Of a stretch of 22,920 nucleotides of DNA, positions 7,454-14,951 are shown one piece after another (the first letter of the stretch is position 1; every line of letters starts with the position of its first letter). The notes beneath the pieces were generated by a model, which saw only the letters and a program-made list of their open reading frames with translations, searched no databases and had not been told where the DNA came from. The position numbers and the translations under genes are program-made. The stretch lies in NCBI GenBank assembly GCA_937897535.1, contig CALCQB010000362.1, positions 1 to 22,920 of the forward strand, read 5' to 3'. Origin of the DNA: an uncultured Novosphingobium sp. GTDB taxonomy: Bacteria; Pseudomonadota; Alphaproteobacteria; Sphingomonadales; Sphingomonadaceae.

Positions 7454-7885
7454 ATGCGGTTCAATGCGTTGGCAACCTTCGCCGTTGTCGTTTTGACGTT
7501 TGCAGCGCCAGCGGCCGTCGCGCGTGAACCGCGCAAATGGCCGCAACTGGGTGTCGAAACGCGAATACCCTTTCCGGGCGACAGTACGATCCTCAGCTAC
7601 GAGGCGGATGAGGACGCCGGGATCTGGCTGGAGGACCGGCGCCACCGCTGGTATTATGTCAAGCTGATCGCTCCCTGCACCGGGCTGTCATTTTCGAACA
7701 ACATCGGCTTCTCGACGAACGGCCTTTCCCGGTTTGACCGGTTCAGCACGATCATCGTCGAAGGACGGCGCTGCAAGGTACAAAGTGTCGTCACTGCGGA
7801 GATGCCTTTGCCTCGCAACGAACGTTTGCGGCTCAAGGCCGAAGCGAAGGCCCGCGACCGGGCACCAACTGCGCCGACGAATTGA
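7454..7885 (+). CDS. Small secreted protein, DUF6491-like
   Basis: 143 residues beginning with a signal peptide (cleavage likely after AAVA, residue 23). The mature part has an IWLEDRRHRWYYVKLIAPCTGLSF segment, NNIGFSTNGLSRFDRFSTIIVEGRRCKV, and two cysteines (C75, C107) that could form a disulfide. I associate this pattern (RWYY....PC.GL.......GF.T......D.....I....RC.) with DUF6491 proteins of sphingomonads, whose role is unknown. The C-terminal ~25 residues are charged and probably disordered. It has its own candidate promoter and is followed by truB after 31 bases. Confidence 0.72.
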   Translation: MRFNALATFAVVVLTFAAPAAVAREPRKWPQLGVETRIPFPGDSTILSYEADEDAGIWLEDRRHRWYYVKLIAPCTGLSFSNNIGFSTNGLSRFDRFSTIIVEGRRCKVQSVVTAEMPLPRNERLRLKAEAKARDRAPTAPTN

Positions 7886-7910
7886 CACCTGGCGGCTGGG
7901 TGACCATGGC
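7882..7910 (+). promoter_or_regulatory. Weak candidate promoter for truB
   Basis: A perfect TTGACA (7882-7887, overlapping the stop of the upstream gene) is followed after 17 bp by CATGGC (7905-7910), a poor -10, and after six more bases by the truB ATG. The geometry equals that of the toxin-antitoxin and hspQ promoters, and truB has no visible Shine-Dalgarno sequence. Confidence 0.3.
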
Positions 7911-7916
7911 CGCGCG

Positions 7917-8915
7917 ATGCATGGCTGGATCATTCTGGACAAACCGCTCGGGCTGGGCAGCACGCAAGCGGTCGCGGCGGTCAAGCGGGTCTGCCGCGAG
8001 GGGGGCTACGGCAAGGTCAAGGTCGGCCATGGCGGCACGCTCGATCCGCTGGCGACCGGGGTCCTGCCGATTGCGTTGGGCGAAGCGACCAAGCTGACCG
8101 GGCGGATGCTCGATGGTGACAAGGTCTATGCCTTCACCGTCGCGTTCGGGGCGGAGACCGACACGCTCGATCTCGAAGGCAAGGTGATCGCGACCAGCGA
8201 GGTGCGGCCCAGTCTGGCGAAAATCGAGGCGGTGCTGCCGCGCTTCACCGGGCCGATCGAGCAGGTTCCGCCGGGTTACTCGGCGATCAAGGTCGATGGG
8301 CAGCGGGCCTATGACCGTGCGCGGGCCGGGGAAGTGGTGGAACTGGCGAGCCGCGCGGTGACGATCTTTGACCTCCAATACCTCCCCGGTACGGGGAGGG
8401 GGACCGTCGCCGAAGGCGATGGTGGAGGGGTCACCCAGATCGCGACACCCCTCCACCATGCTTCGCATGGCTCCCCTCCCCGTACCGGGGAGGTATTGGA
8501 AGAAATCACCCTGATCGCCCACGTCTCCAAGGGCACCTATATCCGCAGCCTTGCCCGCGACATTGCGCTGGCGCTGGGCACGCGTGGGCATGTCACGATG
8601 CTGCGCCGGACCAAGGCCGGGCCGTTCACGCTCGATCAGGCGATTTCGCTGGACATATTGAACGAAGTGGGTAAGGGCGCGCCACTTGAGAACGTACTCT
8701 TGCCGCTGGAGGCAGGGCTGGACGACATCCCGGCTCTAGACCTCGGTCCGGAACAGGCAAGCATGGTCCGACAGGGCCGGGTTCTGACCGGACAGACCCA
8801 GGATGATGGGCTTTACTGGGCGAGGGCGGGACAGGTTCCCGTCGCGCTGCTGGAGATTTTCTCCGGTGAAGCCAGGGTCGTCAGGGGTTTCAACCTTTCC
8901 GATGTCGCGGAGTAG
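7917..8915 (+). CDS. truB: tRNA pseudouridine-55 synthase with in-frame repeat insertion
   Basis: Makes pseudouridine at position 55 in the T-loop of tRNAs. 332 residues, roughly 40 longer than expected. N-terminus MHGWIILDKPLGLGSTQAV, catalytic D43 in GHGGTLDPLATGVLPIALGEATKL, PPGYSAIKVDGQRAYDRAR, VSKGTYIRSLARDIA and GHVTMLRRTKAGPF are all intact. Between TIFDL and EEITLIAHVSKGTY, residues about 154-195 are encoded by a palindromic repeat element (8374-8500) with no counterpart in TruB; ordinary homologues have a short loop between two strands here. Reading frame and both flanking domains are preserved, so the enzyme is probably active. ATG chosen by the conserved N-terminus. The stop is 5 bases from rpsO, whose ribosome-binding site lies inside the truB end. 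Confidence 0.95.
   Translation: MHGWIILDKPLGLGSTQAVAAVKRVCREGGYGKVKVGHGGTLDPLATGVLPIALGEATKLTGRMLDGDKVYAFTVAFGAETDTLDLEGKVIATSEVRPSLAKIEAVLPRFTGPIEQVPPGYSAIKVDGQRAYDRARAGEVVELASRAVTIFDLQYLPGTGRGTVAEGDGGGVTQIATPLHHASHGSPPRTGEVLEEITLIAHVSKGTYIRSLARDIALALGTRGHVTMLRRTKAGPFTLDQAISLDILNEVGKGAPLENVLLPLEAGLDDIPALDLGPEQASMVRQGRVLTGQTQDDGLYWARAGQVPVALLEIFSGEARVVRGFNLSDVAE
8374..8500. repeat. Long palindromic repeat element inserted in frame in truB
   Basis: About 127 bp bounded by perfect 28-bp inverted repeats (8374-8401 and 8473-8500), each itself containing a short internal dyad around GGTACC-like cores (CCCCGGTACGGGG / CCCCGTACCGGGG). Inside lies a second inverted repeat with perfect 13-bp arms (8419-8431 and 8447-8459, ATGGTGGAGGGGT and its complement). 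The whole can fold into one long hairpin. It encodes no protein motif of its own but is open in the truB frame, adding about 42 codons. I saw no other copy in the window. From memory, similar GC-rich dyads are scattered through sphingomonad genomes, but I cannot verify this. Confidence 0.88.
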
Positions 8916-8920
8916 AATAC

Positions 8921-9190
8921 ATGTCGGTAACTGCCGAAAAGAAAGCCGAGATCATCTCGGACAACGCCCGCGCCAAGGGTGACACCGGTTCGCCGGAAGT
9001 CCAGGTCGCGATCCTGACCAGCCGCATCAACACGCTGCAGGGTCACTTCAAGGATCACCACAAGGACAACCACTCGCGCCGGGGCCTGCTGACCATGGTC
9101 AACAAGCGTCGCAGCTTGCTGGACTATCTCAAGCGCAAGGATGTGGCCCGCTACAACGCGCTCATCCAGAAGCTTGGTCTGCGCAAGTAA
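8921..9190 (+). CDS. rpsO: 30S ribosomal protein S15
   Basis: 89 residues, full length. Typical S15 sequence: GDTGSPEVQVAILTSRINTL, HFKDHHKDNHSRRGLLTMVN and KRRSLLDYLKRKDVARYNAL. Binds 16S rRNA early in assembly of the 30S platform. A CGGAG at 8907-8911 inside truB serves as ribosome-binding site. The order truB-rpsO-pnp is conserved in bacteria; a terminator-like hairpin follows. Confidence 0.98.
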   Translation: MSVTAEKKAEIISDNARAKGDTGSPEVQVAILTSRINTLQGHFKDHHKDNHSRRGLLTMVNKRRSLLDYLKRKDVARYNALIQKLGLRK

Positions 9191-9198
9191 TACAACGG

Positions 9199-9224
9199 AG
9201 CGGCCCCCCAGCGGGCCGCTTCTT
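9199..9224 (+). terminator. Terminator-like hairpin after rpsO
   Basis: Perfect 8-bp stem AGCGGCCC (9199-9206) / GGGCCGCT (9213-9220) with a 6-base loop, followed by TCTT. The T-tract is short, so partial termination or 3'-end protection of rpsO mRNA is more likely than a full stop before pnp. Confidence 0.6.
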
Positions 9225-9264
9225 GCATCCGGGGTCCGCTCACAATTCGGTGAGTGACGCCACT

Positions 9265-9342
9265 GGGGCCCAAAGTGCCCCGCACCGCACCGGGACGGCT
9301 TATCCCGGCAAGAGGCCCCGCGCCGCAATAAGGCCGCGCGGG
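9265..9342 (+). promoter_or_regulatory. Structured pnp 5' leader
   Basis: The 169-base gap between rpsO and pnp holds, after the terminator-like hairpin, three more stem-loops: 9265-9281 (GGGGC/GCCCC), 9290-9308 (CCGGGA/TCCCGG) and 9317-9342 (CCCGCGC/GCGCGGG). In enterobacteria the pnp leader is folded, cut by RNase III and then used by PNPase to repress its own synthesis; the same logic is possible here but only the structures are seen. AAGGA at 9348-9352 is the ribosome-binding site. Confidence 0.45.
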
Positions 9343-9359
9343 TTCACAAGGAAAACTAC

Positions 9360-11684
9360 ATGTTCGACGTTAAAACCGTATCGATGGAGTGGGGCGGCAA
9401 GACCCTCACTCTGGAAACCGGCCGCATTGCCCGTCAGGCAGACGGCGCGGTCCTCGCCACTTATGGCGAAACTGTTGTGCTCTGCGCCGTCACGGCCGCC
9501 AAGAGCGTCAAGGAAGGTCAGGACTTCTTCCCGCTGACCGTCCACTATCAGGAAAAGTTCTTCGCCGCCGGACGTATCCCGGGTGGCTTCTTCAAGCGTG
9601 AGCGCGGCGCGACCGAAAAGGAAACCCTGGTTTCCCGCCTGATCGACCGTCCGGTCCGTCCGCTGTTCCCCGAAGGTTTCTACAACGAAATCAACGTCAT
9701 CGCCCAGGTGCTGTCGTTCGATGGTGAGATCGAGCCCGACGTCCTGGCGATGATCGCCGCCTCGGCCGCGCTGACCATCTCGGGCGTGCCGTTCATGGGT
9801 CCGATCGGCGCAGCCCGCGTCGGTTACGAAGACGGTGAATACACCCTCAACCCCAAGCAGGAAACCGCCGCCGCCGGCGCGCTCGACCTGGTTGTAGCCG
9901 CCACCGGCAATGCCGTGATGATGGTCGAATCGCAGGCGCGCGAGCTTCCGGAAGAGATCATGCTCGGCGCGGTGCTGTTCGCACATGACGAGTGCAAGAA
10001 GGTCTGCAACCTGATCATCGATCTGGCCGAAAAGGCCGCCAAGGATCCCTGGGACGTTGCGGTCAGCGACAACACCGAGATCAAGGCCAAGCTCAAGGAC
10101 CTGATCGGCAAGGACATCGCCGCGGCCTACAAGCTGACCGACAAGTCGGAACGTTCGAACGCGCTCAACGCCGCCCGCGCCAAGGCCAAGGAAGCTTTCG
10201 CCAGCGAAGACGCCCAGACCCAGATGGTCGCGATGAAGTCGGTCAAGAAGGTCGAAGGCGACATCGTGCGCGGTGCGATCCTCAAGGACGGCACCCGGAT
10301 CGACGGCCGCTCGACCACTCAGGTTCGTCCGATCGAGGCCATGGTCGGCTTCCTGCCGCGCACCCACGGTTCGGCGCTGTTCACCCGCGGCGAGACGCAG
10401 GCGATCTGCACCACCACGCTGGGCACCCGCGAAAGCGAGCAGATGATCGACGGGCTGGAAGGCCTGACCTATTCGAACTTCATGCTGCACTACAACTTCC
10501 CGCCCTATTCGGTCGGTGAAGTCGGCCGCTTCGGGGCGCCTTCGCGCCGCGACACCGGCCACGGCAAGCTCGCCTGGCGCGCGCTGCAGGCAGTGCTGCC
10601 GAGCAAGGAAGACTTCCCCTACACGATCCGCGTGGTCTCGGACATTACCGAGTCCAACGGTTCGTCTTCGATGGCGACCGTCTGCGGCGGCGCGCTGTCG
10701 ATGATGGACGCCGGCGTGCCGCTGGCGCGTCCGGTCTCGGGCATCGCGATGGGGCTGATCCTCGAAGGCGACAAGTTCACCGTGCTGTCAGACATCCTGG
10801 GTGACGAAGATCACCTGGGCGACATGGACTTCAAGGTGGCTGGGACCAGCGAAGGCATCACCACGATGCAGATGGACATCAAGGTTGCCGGGATCACCCG
10901 CGAAATCTTCGAAGCCGCGCTGCATCAGGCCAAGGACGGCCGCGCCCACATCCTGGGCGAGATGACCAAGGCCCTGGGTTCGGCCCGGACCGAGCTTTCG
11001 GCCCACGCCCCCCGGATCGAGACGATGCAGATCGACAAGTCGAAGATCCGCGAAGTCATCGGCACCGGCGGCAAGGTGATCCGCGAGATCGTTGCTGAAA
11101 CCGGCGCCAAGGTCGACATCGACGACGAAGGCCTGATCAAGCTGTCGTCTTCGGACCCGGCCCAGATCGAAGCTGCCCGCGCCTGGATTCTTGGCATCGT
11201 CGAGGAAGCCGAAGTCGGCAAGATCTATGACGGCAAGGTTGTGACCATCGTCGATTTCGGCGCATTCGTGAACTTCATGGGCGGCAAGGACGGTCTCGTC
11301 CACGTCAGCGAAATGCGCAACGAGCGGGTCGAAAAGCCGACCGACGTCGTTTCGGAAGGCCAGGCCGTGAAGGTCAAGGTGCTCGAGATCGATCCGCGCG
11401 GCAAGGTTCGCCTGTCGATGCGCGTCGTCGATCAGGAAACCGGCGCGGAGCTGGAAGATACCCGCCCGGCGCGCGAACCGCGCGGTGATCGTCCCGGTGG
11501 CGACCGCGGCGATCGTCGTGGTCCGCGCAGCGGCGGCGGCGACCGTGATCGCGGTCCGCGCCGCGATGGCGGTGGCGATCGTGGTCCGCGCCGCGATGGT
11601 GGCGGTGATCGCGCTCCGCGCCGTGACCGTGAAGAGGGCGGGAACCCCGATCACGTTCCGGCGTTCCTCAAGGGCGACGATTGA
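9360..11684 (+). CDS. pnp: Polyribonucleotide nucleotidyltransferase (PNPase)
   Basis: Phosphorolytic 3'-5' exoribonuclease and degradosome component. 774 residues: two RNase PH domains separated by an all-helical domain (first core roughly 10-220, second about 315-545, with FPPYSVGEVGRFGAPSRRD and the active-site region DEDHLGDMDFKVAGT...MQMDIKV), a KH domain near 553-610 (IREVIGTGGKVIREI) and an S1 domain near 619-690 (GKIYDGKVVTIVDFGAFV). The last ~70 residues form a low-complexity Arg/Gly/Asp tail with tandem RGPRRDGGGD units, ending DHVPAFLKGDD. Good Shine-Dalgarno (AAGGA) 8 bases before the ATG. An intrinsic terminator follows. Confidence 0.98.
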   Translation: MFDVKTVSMEWGGKTLTLETGRIARQADGAVLATYGETVVLCAVTAAKSVKEGQDFFPLTVHYQEKFFAAGRIPGGFFKRERGATEKETLVSRLIDRPVRPLFPEGFYNEINVIAQVLSFDGEIEPDVLAMIAASAALTISGVPFMGPIGAARVGYEDGEYTLNPKQETAAAGALDLVVAATGNAVMMVESQARELPEEIMLGAVLFAHDECKKVCNLIIDLAEKAAKDPWDVAVSDNTEIKAKLKDLIGKDIAAAYKLTDKSERSNALNAARAKAKEAFASEDAQTQMVAMKSVKKVEGDIVRGAILKDGTRIDGRSTTQVRPIEAMVGFLPRTHGSALFTRGETQAICTTTLGTRESEQMIDGLEGLTYSNFMLHYNFPPYSVGEVGRFGAPSRRDTGHGKLAWRALQAVLPSKEDFPYTIRVVSDITESNGSSSMATVCGGALSMMDAGVPLARPVSGIAMGLILEGDKFTVLSDILGDEDHLGDMDFKVAGTSEGITTMQMDIKVAGITREIFEAALHQAKDGRAHILGEMTKALGSARTELSAHAPRIETMQIDKSKIREVIGTGGKVIREIVAETGAKVDIDDEGLIKLSSSDPAQIEAARAWILGIVEEAEVGKIYDGKVVTIVDFGAFVNFMGGKDGLVHVSEMRNERVEKPTDVVSEGQAVKVKVLEIDPRGKVRLSMRVVDQETGAELEDTRPAREPRGDRPGGDRGDRRGPRSGGGDRDRGPRRDGGGDRGPRRDGGGDRAPRRDREEGGNPDHVPAFLKGDD
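11550..11627 (+). repeat. 30-bp tandem repeat coding the PNPase RG/RD tail
   Basis: Units of 30 bp at 11550-11579 and 11580-11609 each encode RGPRRDGGGD; a third, degenerate unit from 11610 encodes RAPRRD. The region just upstream codes related GDR and RGPR pieces. Copy number of such repeats usually varies between strains. Confidence 0.85.
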
Positions 11685-11709
11685 TTCGATCCCGACTATG
11701 GATTGTGAG

Positions 11710-11742
11710 GGGGTCGCACCACGGTGCGGCCCCTTTTCTTTT
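11710..11742 (+). terminator. Intrinsic terminator after pnp
   Basis: GGGGTCGCAC (11710-11719) pairs with GTGCGGCCCC (11724-11733), one G-U wobble, 4-base loop, followed by TTTTCTTTT. This is the clearest intrinsic terminator in the window and closes the infB-pnp cluster, 26 bases after the pnp stop. Confidence 0.88.
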
Positions 11743-11756
11743 GGTACAGGGCAAGT

Positions 11757-12767
11757 GTGGACCAACAGAACGAAACCTGGCTGACCCGACTGCCGCTGCA
11801 ACAGGACCGGCCGTGGCTTGGCTATGGCCTCGCCGTGGTCGTTGCCGCGATCGCCTTTCTGGTCCGGGTCGCCTTTGACGCAGTACTGCCGCCCGGCTTT
11901 CCCTATGTGACCTTCTTTCCGGCGGTGGTCGCCGTCGCAGTGTTGTTCGGGCCGCGGCCCGGAATGGTCACCGCCGCGCTTGGATTGGTGCTGGCGTGGT
12001 ACTTCTTCATCCCGCCGCAGGGGTTTGGCTTGACCGTCGGCACGGCTGCAGCGCTGGGGCTCTACCTGTTCGTCGTCGCGGTCGATATCGTGCTGATCCA
12101 CTGGCTGCAGCGGGCCAATGCCGAAACGCACGCGGCGCGCGAAACCAGCCGGGCGCTGGCCGAAATGCGCGAAACGCTGTTCCATGAACTGCAGCACCGG
12201 GTCGGCAACAACCTGCAGATGGTCGGGGCCCTGCTTTCGCTGCAACGGCGCAAGCTGCGCGATCCCGCAGCGGTCGAAGCGATCGAGGAGGCGGCGCAGC
12301 GGGTCAACCTGATCGGCCGGATCCAGCGCCAGCTCTATGAGCCAGGCGGCGAGCGGCTTGGCATCGCCGAGCTGCTCGAGCGGGTGCTGCAGGACAATAT
12401 CGAAACCAGCGGCAGGCGGGATGTGGGATATACGCTGCAGATTTCGCCCCGCCTGCGAATCCGGCCCGAACTGGCGATCCCGACCTCGCTGATCGTTTCC
12501 GAAGCGGTTGCCAACGCGCTGGAGCACGGCTTTGCCGGGCAGGGCGGGACGATCCGGATCGAAGCCGGGGATGGCGATGGCGCGATCGCGATTGCGGTGA
12601 TCGACGATGGCTGCGGCCTGCCCGATGGCTTCGTGATGAAGGATGACCAGAATCTTGGCCTGAAGCTGTCGACATCGCTCGCACGGCAGTTCGGCGGCAG
12701 TTTTGCGATCGAGACTGGCGGCGGCTCAACTTGCGCCCTGCTGCGCCTGCCCGACGCTGCCGCCTGA
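11757..12767 (+). CDS. Membrane sensor histidine kinase, HisKA_2 type
   Basis: 336 residues from GTG 11757; the frame stays open back into the pnp terminator, so that longer start is unlikely. Residues about 20-115 hold four membrane segments resembling the DUF4118 (KdpD-like) sensor block. Then a HisKA_2 dimerisation helix, FHELQHRVGNNLQMVGALLSLQ, with phospho-acceptor H147, and an HATPase domain with N-box EAVANALEHGF (E249, N253) and G-box IDDGCGLPDG. HisKA_2 and HWE kinases in alphaproteobacteria often feed the PhyR/NepR general stress response or single-domain regulators; no response regulator is encoded near, so the partner is unknown. Confidence 0.9.
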   Translation: MDQQNETWLTRLPLQQDRPWLGYGLAVVVAAIAFLVRVAFDAVLPPGFPYVTFFPAVVAVAVLFGPRPGMVTAALGLVLAWYFFIPPQGFGLTVGTAAALGLYLFVVAVDIVLIHWLQRANAETHAARETSRALAEMRETLFHELQHRVGNNLQMVGALLSLQRRKLRDPAAVEAIEEAAQRVNLIGRIQRQLYEPGGERLGIAELLERVLQDNIETSGRRDVGYTLQISPRLRIRPELAIPTSLIVSEAVANALEHGFAGQGGTIRIEAGDGDGAIAIAVIDDGCGLPDGFVMKDDQNLGLKLSTSLARQFGGSFAIETGGGSTCALLRLPDAAA

Positions 12768-12805
12768 GCCGCAGCCAGGGCTTGCCACTTGCCGCGGGTT
12801 AAGGG

Positions 12806-12822
12806 ATTGTTGCCGCGACAAT
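12806..12822. promoter_or_regulatory. Near-perfect 17-bp dyad before the helical-repeat protein gene
   Basis: ATTGT (12806-12810) and ACAAT (12818-12822) flank TGCCGCG; allowing one G-T pair the arms are 6 bp. It ends 4 bases before the AGGAGG ribosome-binding site (12826-12831). It could be a repressor operator or an mRNA hairpin controlling access to the ribosome-binding site. Confidence 0.35.
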
Positions 12823-12836
12823 AGCAGGAGGCGGGC

Positions 12837-14951
12837 ATGGCGTTGAAGGCTTGGCTGGGGGCATCGGCGCTGGCGTTGGCAGGGTCGGCGGGCGCCGCCT
12901 GGGCCTGCGCCGATCCGGGCTGCGAGGGCGGGTTCAACCTGATCGGATCGACGCAAAGCTGCCAGGGCATGGCGATGCTGGCTCCCGGCAATGACAGCCG
13001 GATGAATCTGATGCTGCTGCTGGCCGACAAGGGCGGGCGGCCGATGTCGTCGCTCAGCTATGCAGTGTCCGACTACAGCTATGTCAACATCCCGACGGTG
13101 TTCCTCGACTGGGCGACCTACCGCGCAGCGCTGTTCCCCCACAAGGACAGCGCAGCGACTGAAGCATCGGGCTATTCGGGTTTGCGCTGCCAGAGTTATG
13201 CTTCCGGCACCGCTGCTCTGAAGACCGCGATGGAAGCCAACCGCGGCTTGCCAGGCGGCGAACGCAACGCGCTCCTCGCCGCGCGCACTGCTGCCGAGGA
13301 CGTGTGCAAGCAAGCCGCCGTGAATGACCGCCGCTGGGATACCCAGAACCACGCCCCGCTACCCGATTTTCCCGCTGAACCTGCTGTTTCCAGTGCGGCG
13401 GGCCGGGAGTTTCTGGGTTATATCAAGGCTGCCGATGCCTTCTATGGCGAGCGTTGGGACCAAGCCCGGCAAGGGTTCGCCGCGCTGGCCGGAGCCGGCG
13501 ATCCGTTCGTGCGGGAAACCGCCGCCTATACCCTGATCCGGGTCGAATTCGCCCAGGCCCAGGACAACGCCTATGACGAATACGGGTTCTACGACGGCAA
13601 TTCCAAGGTCGATCAGGCTGCGGCCAAGCGCGGCTTGCAGGCGCTGTCGGCTTACCTCAAGGCCTGGCCGAACGGCCGCTATGCCGCCTCGGCGCAAGGG
13701 CTGCTGCGGCGCGGGCTGTGGCTGGCGCGCAGCTATCCCGCGTTGGGCAGCGCCTATGCCCGGATGCTCGACCGGGTTTCGGCATCGCAGGAAGCCTCGG
13801 CCGAACTGGTCGAGGAAATCGACACCAAGCTGCTGTTCAATTCCGATGCCAAGGACGCCGGGGCGGAAGGCCCGCTGCTGCTGGCCGCGCAGGATCTGGT
13901 GGCGATGCGCGACCAGAGCTATGGCGAGGGTCCGCCCAAGGTCGCACTGTCTGCCGCCGCGCTCGATGCCCAGGCGCCCAGTTTTGCCGGTCAGCCTGAC
14001 CTGTTCGGCTATCTCCAGGCGACCCACGCCTTCTACTACGCCGAAGACTATCGCCGGGTGCTGCAACTGCTGCCCGACGATGCCAAGCAGCGGGGTTTTT
14101 CGAACCTCGCCTTCAGCCGCCAGGTCCTGCGCGGAATGGCGCTGGCGGGCCTCAAGGATCGCAACGAGGCCGGGTTCTGGCAGGACCTGCTCGGCGGGGC
14201 CAAGGGCCCGTGGCAGCGCCCGCTGGCCGAACTGGGCCTGGCGCTGAACTGGGAGCGCAGCGGCAAACTTGCCTCGGTGTTCGCCACCGGATCGCCAGTG
14301 ACCAACGCCGAGATTCGCGACCGGCTGATCGATCGCTCGGCGGGTCCGGCGCTGCTCCGGACGATCAGCACCAACAAGGGCAACAGCAGCGACGAACGCG
14401 ACAAGGCGCTGTACACCTTGTTCGCCAACGAACTGGTGCTGGGGCAATTCACCCCGTTCGGCAGCGACGTGAAACTGCCGGTCGCCGATCCCAAAAGCAC
14501 GGCGGCGATCTTCACCACCGGCAAGGTATCCGAGGGCGGCTATGGTTGCGCGCCGCTGGCGGTGACGGTCGCGGCGCTGGCCAGGAACCCGCAGGACATT
14601 CCCGGCCGGCTGTGCCTCGGCGAATTCTTCCGGATCAATGGGCTCGATTACCTCCACGGCCGCTATGACGTGGTTCCCAAGCAAGACGAGCTTGGCGGCT
14701 TTGCGGTCGGTTTCCCCGGCAAGCGCACCTTCCGCGACGAAATCTATGCCGCAATCATCGCCGATCCCCGTGCGGGCGCGAGCGACAAGTCCTACGCGCT
14801 CTATCGCGCGGTGATGTGCTATGCCCCCAGCGCGATCAACGATTGCGGCGGGGCGGACGTGCCCAAGAGCCAGCGCAAGGCGTGGTTCGACCGACTCAAG
14901 CGCGACTATCCGCAAAGCGTCTGGGCAAAGAAGCTGCGCTACTATTGGTGA
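12837..14951 (+). CDS. Exported 704-residue helical-repeat protein of unknown function
   Basis: I do not recognise a named family. A signal peptide occupies residues 1-23 or so (ASALALAGSAGAAWA), the mature end beginning CADPGCEGG; the Cys is not preceded by a proper lipobox, so this is more likely a periplasmic than a lipid-anchored protein. From about residue 185 the sequence is rich in TPR/SEL-like helices (YIKAADAFYGERWDQARQGFAALA, then AAKRGLQALSAYLKAWPNGRYAASAQGLLRRG), followed by more helical pairs. The C-terminus KRDYPQSVWAKKLRYYW resembles tail motifs of tetratricopeptide proteins. A strong Shine-Dalgarno AGGAGG lies 5 bases before the ATG. The stop overlaps the next gene (GTGA), so the two products are probably made together and may act in the same envelope process. 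Confidence 0.8.
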   Translation: MALKAWLGASALALAGSAGAAWACADPGCEGGFNLIGSTQSCQGMAMLAPGNDSRMNLMLLLADKGGRPMSSLSYAVSDYSYVNIPTVFLDWATYRAALFPHKDSAATEASGYSGLRCQSYASGTAALKTAMEANRGLPGGERNALLAARTAAEDVCKQAAVNDRRWDTQNHAPLPDFPAEPAVSSAAGREFLGYIKAADAFYGERWDQARQGFAALAGAGDPFVRETAAYTLIRVEFAQAQDNAYDEYGFYDGNSKVDQAAAKRGLQALSAYLKAWPNGRYAASAQGLLRRGLWLARSYPALGSAYARMLDRVSASQEASAELVEEIDTKLLFNSDAKDAGAEGPLLLAAQDLVAMRDQSYGEGPPKVALSAAALDAQAPSFAGQPDLFGYLQATHAFYYAEDYRRVLQLLPDDAKQRGFSNLAFSRQVLRGMALAGLKDRNEAGFWQDLLGGAKGPWQRPLAELGLALNWERSGKLASVFATGSPVTNAEIRDRLIDRSAGPALLRTISTNKGNSSDERDKALYTLFANELVLGQFTPFGSDVKLPVADPKSTAAIFTTGKVSEGGYGCAPLAVTVAALARNPQDIPGRLCLGEFFRINGLDYLHGRYDVVPKQDELGGFAVGFPGKRTFRDEIYAAIIADPRAGASDKSYALYRAVMCYAPSAINDCGGADVPKSQRKAWFDRLKRDYPQSVWAKKLRYYW

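Noticed and set aside
8341..8520. Possibility that truB is a pseudogene because of the insertion
   Set aside because: Frame and all catalytic and C-terminal motifs are intact, and rpsO depends on the truB end for its ribosome-binding site.
10788..12527. 579-codon open frame on the minus strand
   Set aside because: It lies opposite pnp and the histidine kinase, is His/Arg/Asp-rich shadow coding caused by high GC at third positions, and matches no family.
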